From the NCBI RefSeq assembly GCF_943733665.1, contig NZ_OX030782.1, positions 2,010,501 through 2,074,500 on the forward strand: a stretch of 64,000 nucleotides of DNA, read 5' to 3'. Both the position numbers and the translations under genes were made by a program. The notes beneath the pieces are model-generated. The model did no database searches. It worked only from the letters and a program-made list of their open reading frames with translations, and had not been told where the DNA came from. Source of the DNA: Aquimarina sp. Aq107 (GTDB taxonomy: Bacteria; Bacteroidota; Bacteroidia; Flavobacteriales; Flavobacteriaceae). This document shows positions 27,072 through 35,693 of this stretch, one piece after another. The first letter of the stretch is position 1; each line of letters opens with the position of its first letter.

Positions 27072-27788
27072 ATGAAATTGTTTAACTCACAACGTAAAAA
27101 TCTAATGACAGGAAAAGGCATACAGAAATATTTAGTATACGCTGTAGGGGAGATTATTTTGGTAGTAATTGGTATACTAATCGCAGTGAGCATCAATAAT
27201 GCAAATGAAATTAGAAAAACCAAAAATAATCTAAATAATATTTTAATAACCTATCAAGAAGATTTAAAAATAGATACATTAGCAGTAGGTCGTGTTCTGG
27301 ATTTATTAGAAGCTAGGAAGCAAACTTTTGATCAATTTCTAAGCGATACAGTAACTATCGAAATGTATAAAAAGAATCCGTCTGCTATGGGTTTAGTTTT
27401 GAATTATAGTCCATTCCAACTACAACAAAAAGGTATCAGATTACTAGAAAAGTTCGAAAGCACATCCGAAACTGATAGTCTCGTAACTATGATAGTTGCT
27501 AATCACAATGGTTTTGATACGTTATTAAGGGAAACACATACACGAATAGGTAGTGATGTAACTGATAATATGGATTATTTAAAATATAATCATCCTTGGA
27601 TTGGTGATCTGTTACGAGGTAGATTAGAAAATCCCGAAATGTATAATTATTTTATAAGTGATACTTACAAAGCCAGATTGGCTATTCATAATGTACTAGT
27701 GTATGGAAATTTAAAACCTATTCTAGATCAGTACATGAAAAGTTCAAAAACAATTCTCAAAAAAATAAAAGAAAGAGTAGAAGATTAG
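27072..27788 (+). CDS. DUF6090-type membrane protein
   Basis: 238 aa from the ATG at 27072; the codons before it (TTG at 27063) are less plausible. The N-terminus has the hallmark of this flavobacterial family: TGKGIQKYLVYAVGEIILV then IGILIAVSINNANE, a single membrane helix (about residues 22-44) followed by a periplasmic or cytosolic helical domain. Function unknown. It is divergent from the MFS gene across 119 bp. Confidence 0.78.
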   Translation: MKLFNSQRKNLMTGKGIQKYLVYAVGEIILVVIGILIAVSINNANEIRKTKNNLNNILITYQEDLKIDTLAVGRVLDLLEARKQTFDQFLSDTVTIEMYKKNPSAMGLVLNYSPFQLQQKGIRLLEKFESTSETDSLVTMIVANHNGFDTLLRETHTRIGSDVTDNMDYLKYNHPWIGDLLRGRLENPEMYNYFISDTYKARLAIHNVLVYGNLKPILDQYMKSSKTILKKIKERVED

Positions 27789-27878
27789 TCAGTGTTCGAT
27801 GATTGAGTTGTAGTTTAAAATTCGTAAATTACGGTATGGATTTTGCTGTTAATTAACTGTGAAACAAATAAATGTATT

Positions 27879-28448
27879 ATGAGGGCTGTAGTTTTGTTAT
27901 TAGTATTTGGAGGTTTTTTGATAGGATGTAGTGGTACAAAGAAAACAGTAGAAGCTACCGCTCAAAGCAAAGCTCTAGAAGTTTTGATTGCTAAGAAATC
28001 GTTTAATATTCAATCCGATTGGATGTATCCTTTAGCTACATCTAGTATGAATGTTATAGCTAATAGTGGATTGTTACCACCAGGAAGTACAGTTAATGGA
28101 ATTAGTTTAATTGGCAATCCCAATTATATAAAATTTCATGGAGATAGTATTTCTATGGATTTACCTTTTTATGGAGAGCGTCAATTACCTGGTCAGTATA
28201 CACGTAATGAAGGTGGTATTGTTTTTAATGGCGTCCCTGACAGATATGAGGTTACAAAAGATGAAAAACGGCAAAGACATATAATCAAATTTACTGTTAA
28301 GAATAATAGAGAATCATATAGAGTTATGGTAACATTATATCCAAACTGGACTTCCAATATAAATATTAATAGTAGTCACCGCACATCTATTCGTTATAGA
28401 GGAAACGTATCTGAGTTGGAGTTAGATGATGGATTGGTTACCAATTAA
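27879..28448 (+). CDS. DUF4251-like lipoprotein
   Basis: 189 aa from the ATG at 27879; an upstream start at 27843 would put a polar extension before the signal peptide. Lipobox FLIGCSGT (C17). The mature part resembles DUF4251: AKKSFNIQSDWMYPLAT, NYIKFHGDSISMDLPFYG, then strands ending IRYRGNVSELEL. Such proteins are common, uncharacterised envelope lipoproteins in Bacteroidetes. Isolated gene, convergent with the TPR lipoprotein gene. Confidence 0.72.
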   Translation: MRAVVLLLVFGGFLIGCSGTKKTVEATAQSKALEVLIAKKSFNIQSDWMYPLATSSMNVIANSGLLPPGSTVNGISLIGNPNYIKFHGDSISMDLPFYGERQLPGQYTRNEGGIVFNGVPDRYEVTKDEKRQRHIIKFTVKNNRESYRVMVTLYPNWTSNININSSHRTSIRYRGNVSELELDDGLVTN

Positions 28449-28504
28449 ATTATACAGTTTTTATATAACACATTTTGTAATAGTAAGAACGTATTATACT
28501 GCTA

Positions 28505-29362
28505 TTATTTATTAGACGTCATACTAGTAAGTAACTCCTCTATATCTTCTTTATACGTTTGATAAAACTCTTCTACATATGGCCTTCTGCTATTATAGCC
28601 CTGCGCTAAAAGTTCTTTTGATACATCCACCGTTTTTTTTATTTCTATTGGGTTTTTTCCTAGAGCTTTAAGGGTCTTTGCTTTCCAATACATTAGATCT
28701 GCATTTTTATTATATTTAATACCTAGCTCAAATTTCTCTAAAGCTTTTTCTAGCTCTCCTGTTTCAAAATATGTGATTCCATAATACATAAATGCCCTGC
28801 TCTCTATATAATTTATATCTCCAGATTTTGATTCATGATCAAAGAATTTTTTGAAATACTCTTGAGCTTTAGGATACTCTTTTTTCATCATATAAGCGAC
28901 ACCTCTCATAAAATCAATATTCTCAGACTGCGGATAATCTACAAAATTGGGAGTTAATGCGTCTAGCTCATCAAAATCCTTAATTGCATTATCATAATCT
29001 CTATAAAAGTATAAGTATAAATATCCTCTATATCCTTGCCAAGATTCAGGATCCAGCTCTACGGCTTTTTTATACTTCTTCATAGTCTCAGTATTAATAC
29101 CACGTTTTACTCTAGGAGCACCCATTTCTCTATGAGGATCAGAGAAGGTAGTGTCTAAAATAATAGCTTCTTGGATATGAAAATGTTCCTCTGGTGTACC
29201 TTGATAATATGGACCTTTTAAGCCTTCTATAAATTGTTTTGCGTATTTCTGAGAAACCGTCTCAGAAAACTCTTTTTTATATAATTTAGGTGGTTGACTA
29301 CAAGAACTAATAAATAGTGCTAGACAAAATCCACTAAGGTAAAATATCTTGAATCTTTCCAT
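28505..29362 (-). CDS. TPR-repeat lipoprotein
   Basis: 285 aa, lipobox LFISSCSQP (C21). Residues about 85-260 form tetratricopeptide repeats, for example KKAVELDPESWQGYRGYLYL, DYDNAIKDFDELD and GELEKALEKFELGIKYNK. TPRs mediate protein interactions, here at the outer or inner membrane facing the periplasm. The start overlaps the end of the upstream lipoprotein gene (29334-30461) by 29 bp, so the two are co-translated. Confidence 0.8.
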   Translation of the reverse strand: MERFKIFYLSGFCLALFISSCSQPPKLYKKEFSETVSQKYAKQFIEGLKGPYYQGTPEEHFHIQEAIILDTTFSDPHREMGAPRVKRGINTETMKKYKKAVELDPESWQGYRGYLYLYFYRDYDNAIKDFDELDALTPNFVDYPQSENIDFMRGVAYMMKKEYPKAQEYFKKFFDHESKSGDINYIESRAFMYYGITYFETGELEKALEKFELGIKYNKNADLMYWKAKTLKALGKNPIEIKKTVDVSKELLAQGYNSRRPYVEEFYQTYKEDIEELLTSMTSNK

Positions 29363-30461
29363 TGTTTAAAATAAAGGTTATATAAAAGTAAGAATCTCTT
29401 TTTTTGTTTCTAATAATACATGGTTTCCATTCTTTTACTTCAGAAAGGATATTATATAGGTGCATACTAGTTTCTTTGGGAAACTGTTTCTTATTGTATT
29501 CGAAATCAGCGGATTGATCGGTAGTGAATTTACCAGCTTCTCCTTTACAATTAATCACAAACCTAAAAGTCAAGTAACCAGATTGATTCCTTAACTTGGT
29601 AGTATCTAGTTTACTAAAGATCAATCTTTTTAAATTCCCTTTTCCACCAATAAACCCAGCTCTATCATTTCCTCCATTATAATAATCTACTATGAATTCT
29701 TGATCAGTACATAGTTCTAACGCTTTATCTTTATCTATGGTTTTGTTAAAATCAATATAACCAACACGCTTTATGTTATGTTTAGAAAGAACGTTAAATT
29801 CTGAAGGTAATAATTGCTTTACCAAAACTCTTTCCATCTTAAAAGCATCTGTTGTTAAGGTGGAGGAATATAGGCCTAAATCCTGAACGTAAATATTACG
29901 AGAGTGAAAATTTGTGACACTTTTTTGATTTTTTCCATATACCGTAGTATCTATAATATTCAATGCAATAATTTTAGCTGGTTTCGAAGCTATCATAGTA
30001 TCTTTAACCATAGTAATGGTTTTGCTCATATCAACATATCGGGACTTTTCATTCACCAGTTTTGACCTATAGTAGACAGTGTCTTTATCAAAAGTGAGGT
30101 AGAAATTCTTGTTTTGTTCCGGATACACAGCTGTAAGTGTATCTTTACCATAAATACGTTTTGCACTAACTTCTATCATTTGATTTCCTTGGATATTAAA
30201 TTGGTTAGAAGATTGCATTTTAAAAGAAGGACCGTATATTTCTCGGTTATAGGTACTATCGTTAATTTTTTTGGTCAAAGAGTAGTCAATATATGTTCTT
30301 ACGTTTTGTTGATCTTTTAAATATAAATTTCTATAATATTTATTTACGACACCCGTATTTTCAACTCCTTTCGGAATAAAAAAACGTTCATTAGTAAGTG
30401 AAGTTTTATTACAAGAGTAACATATAACACATAATAACAGCAATAAAAGCTTTCGGTACAT
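29334..30461 (-). CDS. hypothetical lipoprotein with a TonB C-terminal-like end
   Basis: 375 aa, lipobox VICYSCNKT (C17). The first 250 residues are beta-rich and unrecognised. The last 90 (YLTFRFVINCKGEAGKF, later VKEWKPC and YFYITFILNNGKI) follow the pattern of TonB C-terminal domains (R-F-V-I-x-x-x-G ... W-x-P). It may be an energy-transducer relative or a secreted copy of that fold; it lacks the N-terminal TonB helix. It overlaps the TPR lipoprotein gene downstream by 29 bp. Confidence 0.65.
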   Translation of the reverse strand: MYRKLLLLLLCVICYSCNKTSLTNERFFIPKGVENTGVVNKYYRNLYLKDQQNVRTYIDYSLTKKINDSTYNREIYGPSFKMQSSNQFNIQGNQMIEVSAKRIYGKDTLTAVYPEQNKNFYLTFDKDTVYYRSKLVNEKSRYVDMSKTITMVKDTMIASKPAKIIALNIIDTTVYGKNQKSVTNFHSRNIYVQDLGLYSSTLTTDAFKMERVLVKQLLPSEFNVLSKHNIKRVGYIDFNKTIDKDKALELCTDQEFIVDYYNGGNDRAGFIGGKGNLKRLIFSKLDTTKLRNQSGYLTFRFVINCKGEAGKFTTDQSADFEYNKKQFPKETSMHLYNILSEVKEWKPCIIRNKKRDSYFYITFILNNGKIQDILP

Positions 30462-30500
30462 TGAATTGGTATTGGTTGATGATTAAAGGTAGGTCTAATT

Positions 30501-31400
30501 TTATGAATACAAAATTAAAAATACACCAATCATAATACCGAATAAAGGAACTAGTTTTTTTCTCTTATTTTTTTCTTTAAAGACAATACCACCTATAACA
30601 ACAGCGATTAATATCTGGCTTCTTTTTATAGCGGATAATAGCATAATTAATGCCTCTGGATCTTGTAATGCTTTAAAATAAAAATAATCTGCAGCTTGTA
30701 GCAATATACCAACAGCTACAATAGTCCAGCGAAAAGTGAATTTCTTTCGTTTTTCTGCATTATTAAACCAAGTAAAGGATAAAATCACTAATAAAATTAA
30801 AACAGTATAAAAACAAAACCAAAACTGTAAAGTTTGAGGTGTTAGTGTCAAATTCTGAATTAAAAATTTATCATACAAACCACTAGAAGCTCCTAGAAAT
30901 GTAGCACCGATAATGGCAAAAATCCATTTATTTCGTTTAAAATTAATCCCTTCCTTTTTACCTATTTTAGAGTATAATATCACAGAAAATATAATTAAAA
31001 AAAAACCAATCCATTGTAAGAAATTAGGTCGTTCTTGATAAATTAGAATCGCTCCTATAAAAGTAAAAAAAGGTCCGGCAGAACGTATCGGGGTAACAAT
31101 AGTGATAGGTAAATGTTTTAAAGCTTGATATGCCAGAATCCAGGAAGAAGCCATAATCATGGATTTTATAAAAATAAAACCATGGGTTTGCCAAGGAATG
31201 CTGTTAATATAAAAGCCAATCTGTTTTGTGAAATCTGGGTAAAACTGCGAACCAATAAAAAAAGGTAATAATACTAAAAAACCAGATCCAATGGTGCCAA
31301 GAAGCACCGGGAAAACCTCATTTCCTTGTACCGCGTGCTTTTTACATAAATTATGTAAACCTAAAAATAGTGCAGCTAATAAACCTAAATACATCCACAT
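30501..31400 (-). CDS. EamA/DMT-family transporter
   Basis: 299 aa with about 10 membrane segments, two EamA repeats (residues about 1-135 and 150-299), including ALKHLPITIVTPIRSAGPFFTFIGAILI and the second-half equivalent IKRSQILIAVVIGGIVFKEK. Drug/metabolite transporter superfamily in the inner membrane; substrate unknown. A near-consensus -7 box (TATATTCG on the minus strand, 31405-31412) ends 4 nt before the ATG, so this too may be a leaderless mRNA. Confidence 0.9.
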   Translation of the reverse strand: MWMYLGLLAALFLGLHNLCKKHAVQGNEVFPVLLGTIGSGFLVLLPFFIGSQFYPDFTKQIGFYINSIPWQTHGFIFIKSMIMASSWILAYQALKHLPITIVTPIRSAGPFFTFIGAILIYQERPNFLQWIGFFLIIFSVILYSKIGKKEGINFKRNKWIFAIIGATFLGASSGLYDKFLIQNLTLTPQTLQFWFCFYTVLILLVILSFTWFNNAEKRKKFTFRWTIVAVGILLQAADYFYFKALQDPEALIMLLSAIKRSQILIAVVIGGIVFKEKNKRKKLVPLFGIMIGVFLILYS

Positions 31401-31404
31401 GCCG

Positions 31405-31412
31405 CGAATATA
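31405..31412 (-). promoter_or_regulatory. -7-like promoter box of the EamA transporter gene
   Basis: Minus-strand TATATTCG matches seven of eight positions of TAnnTTTG and ends 4 nt before the ATG. No -33 TTG seen. Confidence 0.35.
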
Positions 31413-31623
31413 AGTTATTAGTAAATTTTATGAATAATTAGGTTTATATATTTCAAATTCCTTTGATTAATATTTACGATTATTTCCTTTCATTTTTATA
31501 CTTTTTTCTTATAAAATCGAAAAATACCGTTAAACGAAAATCGTTAAAATAACTGTAGGAATTATACTTCTGTTATTTTTTATATAACATAATTACGAAT
31601 ATTGTGTTTTTTTAAGAATTAAA

Positions 31624-31655
31624 TTGATATTTACTTAATTAATTGAATATATTTG
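31624..31655 (+). promoter_or_regulatory. Bacteroidetes promoter of the T9SS esterase gene
   Basis: TTG (31624-31626), 21-bp spacer, then TATATTTG (31648-31655): a full match to the -33/-7 consensus. The 5' UTR would be about 70 nt. Confidence 0.75.
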
Positions 31656-31732
31656 CGCCATCAAACCAATTTATTATTCATGCATAATACTTTTTAACTA
31701 TTTAACACAAATCAATTAATTAAAACCTTACA

Positions 31733-33934
31733 ATGAAAACTCAACTAAGCTTTACAAAAAGAACGTTATGGCTATTAGTCATAACAATTATGACCACTGT
31801 TGCTCTACAAGCACAGCAAGTCATTAATGCTACATTACAAAATGACGGTAGAACCAGACAATATCGTTTGTATATTCCTGCTAGCTATGATTCAAGTCAG
31901 CCCGCTCCTTTAATTTTAAATTTCCATGGTTTCACTAATAACATTGATACTCAGTACAATCAAAGTGATTTTAGGCAATTAGCCGAGGATAATCAATTTA
32001 TTTTTGTTACTCCACAAGGGTTAGGAGGCTTTTTCTCTGGATGGGCCATTAACAATAACTTTGGTGGCAATGAAGATGATTTAGGATTTTCAGATGCCTT
32101 GATTGATGTAATTCAGCAAGATTATAATATCAATGAAAAGCGAATTTATGCTACAGGATTCTCTAATGGAGGATTTTTTAGTTATAGACTGGCTTGCGAA
32201 TTAAGTCCTAGAATTGCTGCTGTAGCGTCGGTGGCAGGTAGTATGACTAGAAGCTGGATTACCAATAATCAATGTCAACCACAACATCCAACCGCAGTAT
32301 TACAAATTACAGGAACCAATGATAATGTAATATCTATAAACGGTAATGGAACGAATGAACCAATACAGGATGTTATGGAATATTGGTCTGCAGTTAATAA
32401 TGGAGATAGTACACCAGATGTGATTCAATTAGGAGGAGGGTCTACTCGTTCTATCTGGGATAACGGTGATAATGGAGTAACAGCAGAATTTATAAGAGTC
32501 CAAGGAAAAGGACATAGCTGGAATGGTGGAAACGTAAATACATCTCAAGAAATTTGGGATTTCTTTTCTAGATTCGATATTGATGGAGCAATAGATGGTA
32601 CACCGCCACCTCCGCCTAATGATACCTGTTCTGGTGATGTAACTTCTTTTCCTTTCAATGAAAGTTTTGAAAATAGTTTTGGTGAATGGAGTAATGCTAC
32701 ATCTGGTGATGACATCAATTTCACAAGAAATTCAGGAGGAACTCCTTCGAATCAAACGGGACCAAGCAGTGCTACAGATGGAAGTACATATGTTTATGTA
32801 GAAGCTTCAGGTAATGGTACTGGTTTCCCTAACAAAAGAGCAATACTTAATTCTCCTTGCTTGGACTTTACGAATGTAGATTCTCCAAGGCTTAATTTTG
32901 AGTATCATATGTTTGGTAGCCAGATCAATAGTTTAACGGTTGAAGCAAGAACAAACAATTCCGGAAATTGGATACCAGTATTTAACAGATCTGGAGATCA
33001 AGGGAATATCTGGAATGTAGCGAGTATAGATTTAGCAAGTTATGCAGGTAATCCAAGTGTACAATTACGTTTTAATGTATTGACAGGAACTGGTACAAGT
33101 GGATGGCAAAGTGATATTGCTATTGATGCCGTAAGCATCCAAAATGGTACAGGAAATCCTAATCCAACTTGTGATAGTATCGACTTTAATGACTTTACAA
33201 TCACCTCTTTTTCTAACCAAGATAGTGCAGGAAATTTCTCTATACAGAATGGAGGAAGAGCTTTATCGCTAACTAATAATACTTGGAAATATATTAGCCT
33301 TAATTATACAGTTACTGCAAATACGGTGATTGAATTTGATTTTAGCAGCACTTCTCAAGGAGAGATTCATGCCGTAGGTTTTGAAGACAACAATTCACTA
33401 ACATCTTCGCGTTATTTTAAGGTACACGGTACTCAAAATTATGGAGTAACGAATTTTGATAATTATTCCTCTGGTACAACTACTTATGTTATTCCTGTTG
33501 GGAATTTTTATACAGGAGCTATGGATAGATTGGTTTTTATCAATGATAATGATGCTGGATCAGGAAATAATTCAATTTTCTCTAATGTAAAAATATATGA
33601 AGGATCATGTAACGGTTTATCAGCAACAGAAATAATTGCTAATCTAGATGATAAAAGACCAATTATGGGAACTGATAAAGAAGGTATCGAAGCGATAAAA
33701 ATGTCTCCCAACCCAACATCTGATCAGTTTTCACTCCAGTTAAGTTCTCAAAGTACAGAAGATGCTATAGTACATATATATAACACATTAGGACAGAAAA
33801 AGTATGAAGCTATATTAAACCCTGGAATCAATAATTTTTCTGCACGTAATTTGTCGCTTAGTTCTGGAGTTTATATTGTAAAAATTAAATCAAAGGGTAG
33901 CGAAGAGATTACTCAAAAATTAATTGTTAGATAA
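31733..33934 (+). CDS. secreted PHB-depolymerase/feruloyl-esterase-like protein with MAM-like and CBM-like domains and a T9SS sorting signal
   Basis: 733 aa. Signal peptide residues 1-27. Residues about 35-290: alpha/beta hydrolase of the esterase PHB/LpqC (CE1-like) type, with HGFTNN (oxyanion region), nucleophile S144 in GFSNGGFFSYRL, and a late His (GKGHSWNGG). A Pro-rich linker (TPPPPPNDTC) leads to a MAM-like jelly roll (about 300-475). A second beta-sandwich (480-640) follows, resembling modules at the end of marine polysaccharidases. The C-terminus (from about residue 657) is a type A T9SS sorting domain (MSPNPTSDQF, then SGVYIVKIKSKG). It probably hydrolyses ester bonds in plant or algal polymers outside the cell. 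Confidence 0.88.
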   Translation: MKTQLSFTKRTLWLLVITIMTTVALQAQQVINATLQNDGRTRQYRLYIPASYDSSQPAPLILNFHGFTNNIDTQYNQSDFRQLAEDNQFIFVTPQGLGGFFSGWAINNNFGGNEDDLGFSDALIDVIQQDYNINEKRIYATGFSNGGFFSYRLACELSPRIAAVASVAGSMTRSWITNNQCQPQHPTAVLQITGTNDNVISINGNGTNEPIQDVMEYWSAVNNGDSTPDVIQLGGGSTRSIWDNGDNGVTAEFIRVQGKGHSWNGGNVNTSQEIWDFFSRFDIDGAIDGTPPPPPNDTCSGDVTSFPFNESFENSFGEWSNATSGDDINFTRNSGGTPSNQTGPSSATDGSTYVYVEASGNGTGFPNKRAILNSPCLDFTNVDSPRLNFEYHMFGSQINSLTVEARTNNSGNWIPVFNRSGDQGNIWNVASIDLASYAGNPSVQLRFNVLTGTGTSGWQSDIAIDAVSIQNGTGNPNPTCDSIDFNDFTITSFSNQDSAGNFSIQNGGRALSLTNNTWKYISLNYTVTANTVIEFDFSSTSQGEIHAVGFEDNNSLTSSRYFKVHGTQNYGVTNFDNYSSGTTTYVIPVGNFYTGAMDRLVFINDNDAGSGNNSIFSNVKIYEGSCNGLSATEIIANLDDKRPIMGTDKEGIEAIKMSPNPTSDQFSLQLSSQSTEDAIVHIYNTLGQKKYEAILNPGINNFSARNLSLSSGVYIVKIKSKGSEEITQKLIVR

Positions 33935-33967
33935 TTCATAACAATATATCAAACCAGTAATTTGCAT

Positions 33968-34006
33968 AAGATGCTTCGGTAAGTAATACTGGAGCATCTT
34001 TTTTTT
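33968..34006 (+). terminator. rho-independent terminator after the T9SS esterase gene
   Basis: AAGATGCTTC pairs with GGAGCATCTT, followed by T6 and more A/T. Confidence 0.8.
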
Positions 34007-34063
34007 ACACTTTGTGAAATTTGTGGATAATTAAGATTGTTAAGAATGCGAAATAACATTTCT

Positions 34064-34071
34064 TATATTTG
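34064..34071 (+). promoter_or_regulatory. -7 promoter box of the membrane AraC regulator gene
   Basis: Exact TATATTTG, 19 nt before the proposed TTG start at 34091. A TTG at 34037-34039 could be the -33 element (24-bp spacing, slightly long). Confidence 0.55.
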
Positions 34072-34090
34072 TTACACTAACAATCATCAT

Positions 34091-35150
34091 TTGGAATTCG
34101 GTAAAAATTTATTGTTTTTTTTTTAGTGCTTTAGGAGCTTTTAATGGGCTCTTTCTTAGCCTCTATTTTGGGTTTTTAATTAAGAATAAAAGCAGAGCCA
34201 CTCTTTTTTTAGCAGCTCTTTTATTTGTAATAAGTGTTCGTGTTACTAAATCTGTTTTCTTAACATTTTATCCAGGTACATCTTCTATATTCGTTAGTGT
34301 AGGGTTGACAGCTTGTTTTTTAATTGGCCCATTTTTATATCTATATACCAAAATTGCTATAAACCCTCTCAAAGTCCATAAATGGAATTGGTTATTTCAT
34401 ATTGTTCCAGTGTTGATATTTATGACGATCATTAGTATTGAATATCCATATAGAGAATACAAACACTTATGGTGGCGTAGTCCACCAAGAATATTTGGAT
34501 CACTTTTATTTATCCAATGGACAATATATACAATAGCAGCTATTTATCAATCAAGAAATAGGTTTAGGAAACTTTGGAGTAAAACTGAGAAGATTACTAC
34601 GTTGGATTTTTGGATCATTAATATCGTTACGGGTGGTTTTATTATTTGGTTAGCATATAATACCACAACCTATACCTCTTATATAGTTGGAGCATTGTCA
34701 TTTTCATTTACCTTTTACATCACTTTGGTCATTTGGATTATAAAGCGGAGAAATAGTACACTTACCTTTGTTACGCCTATAGTAAAATATGCCAATAAAA
34801 AGATAGATCAGGAAAAGGCATCTTCTATTGCTGATAGATTGAATGTTTTATTTAAAAAAGAAGAAATACATCGTGATCCTAATCTAAAGTTATTAGATGT
34901 TGCTAGTAAACTTGATGTAAAACCGCACGAACTTTCTCAGTACCTTAATGATAACCTAGGACTAAGTTTTTCTAGTTACATTAACACGTATCGCGTAAAA
35001 ACTGCGACAGAATTAATTAAGACAAATACATTACTTACTTTAGAAGCCATTGGTAATGAATGTGGTTTTAAATCGAATTCTACTTTTTATACTGCTTTTA
35101 AAAAACAAGAGGGGATGACACCATCTCAGTTCAAAAAATCCTTTAAATAA
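34091..35150 (+). CDS. membrane-anchored AraC-family regulator; N-terminus out of frame at a T10 tract
   Basis: The main frame encodes about 6-7 membrane segments followed by an AraC HTH pair (about the last 100 residues: LLDVASKLDVKPHELSQYLN, ECGFKSNSTFYTAFKKQEG). This frame is open upstream to 34044 but has no start codon before a TTG at 34305, which would cut off two helices. A TTG at 34091, 19 nt after a -7 box, begins MEFGKNLLFFF in another frame and stops at a TAG right after the T10 run (34115-34124). With T9 the frames join into the usual family N-terminus (FFFSALGAFNGLFLSLYFGF). So either T10 is an error or the gene is phase-variable. Such regulators sense unknown ligands at the inner membrane. 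Confidence 0.72.
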
Positions 35151-35265
35151 CACGTGTTTTTTCTACGGAATTATAAATCCGAAGAACGTGAACTTCTTTT
35201 GTATATTGATTTTTAAGGTTTTCAAATAGATTAGCATTCTAAATCAATCTTTTAAAAATCGAACA

Positions 35266-35679
35266 ATGAAAAATTTATTGCTATTATCTATATGTTTAAT
35301 TATTTTTCAAATAACTTCTGGGCAATCAGATAAAGATCAAATAACTGAAACTCTTCTACATTATATAGAAGGAACCGCAAATGGAGCGCCAGATAGAATA
35401 AAAAAAGCCTTTCATAAAGATTTAAATTTATATTCAATTTCTAACGATACTTTAAGTATTAGATCTGGTAAAAAGTATATTGGCTATTTTAAAGAAGGCC
35501 AAAAACGCGAAAGAGTAGGTAAGATCGTTTCTATTGATGTTGTTAATGATGCAGCAATAGCCAAAGTAGAGATCGATGTGCCAACTAGAAAAAGATTATA
35601 TACTGATTACATGATGTTATTAAAGGTAAAGGGAGCCTGGAAAATCATACATAAATCATATACTCATATTAATTACTAA
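35266..35679 (+). CDS. exported NTF2-like (lumazine-binding-type) protein
   Basis: 137 aa, signal peptide (residues 1-19, LLLLSICLIIFQITSG). The mature part is an NTF2-like/SnoaL-type fold close to the lumazine-binding family: QITETLLHYIEGTANGAPDRIKKAFH, then DYMMLLKVKGAWKIIHKSYTH at the end. Function unknown; the family is often paired with serine hydrolases. The beta-lactamase-family gene follows after 14 bp, and the AraC regulator precedes it, so the three may form one unit. Confidence 0.78.
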   Translation: MKNLLLLSICLIIFQITSGQSDKDQITETLLHYIEGTANGAPDRIKKAFHKDLNLYSISNDTLSIRSGKKYIGYFKEGQKRERVGKIVSIDVVNDAAIAKVEIDVPTRKRLYTDYMMLLKVKGAWKIIHKSYTHINY

Positions 35680-35693
35680 ATCGACTAAATTTT

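Larger units (their letters stand above)
31401..31732. other. divergent intergenic region, 332 bp
   Basis: Very AT-rich spacer between the EamA transporter gene (minus) and the T9SS esterase gene (plus). It contains the promoters of both. No small ORF or RNA gene recognised. Confidence 0.5.
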
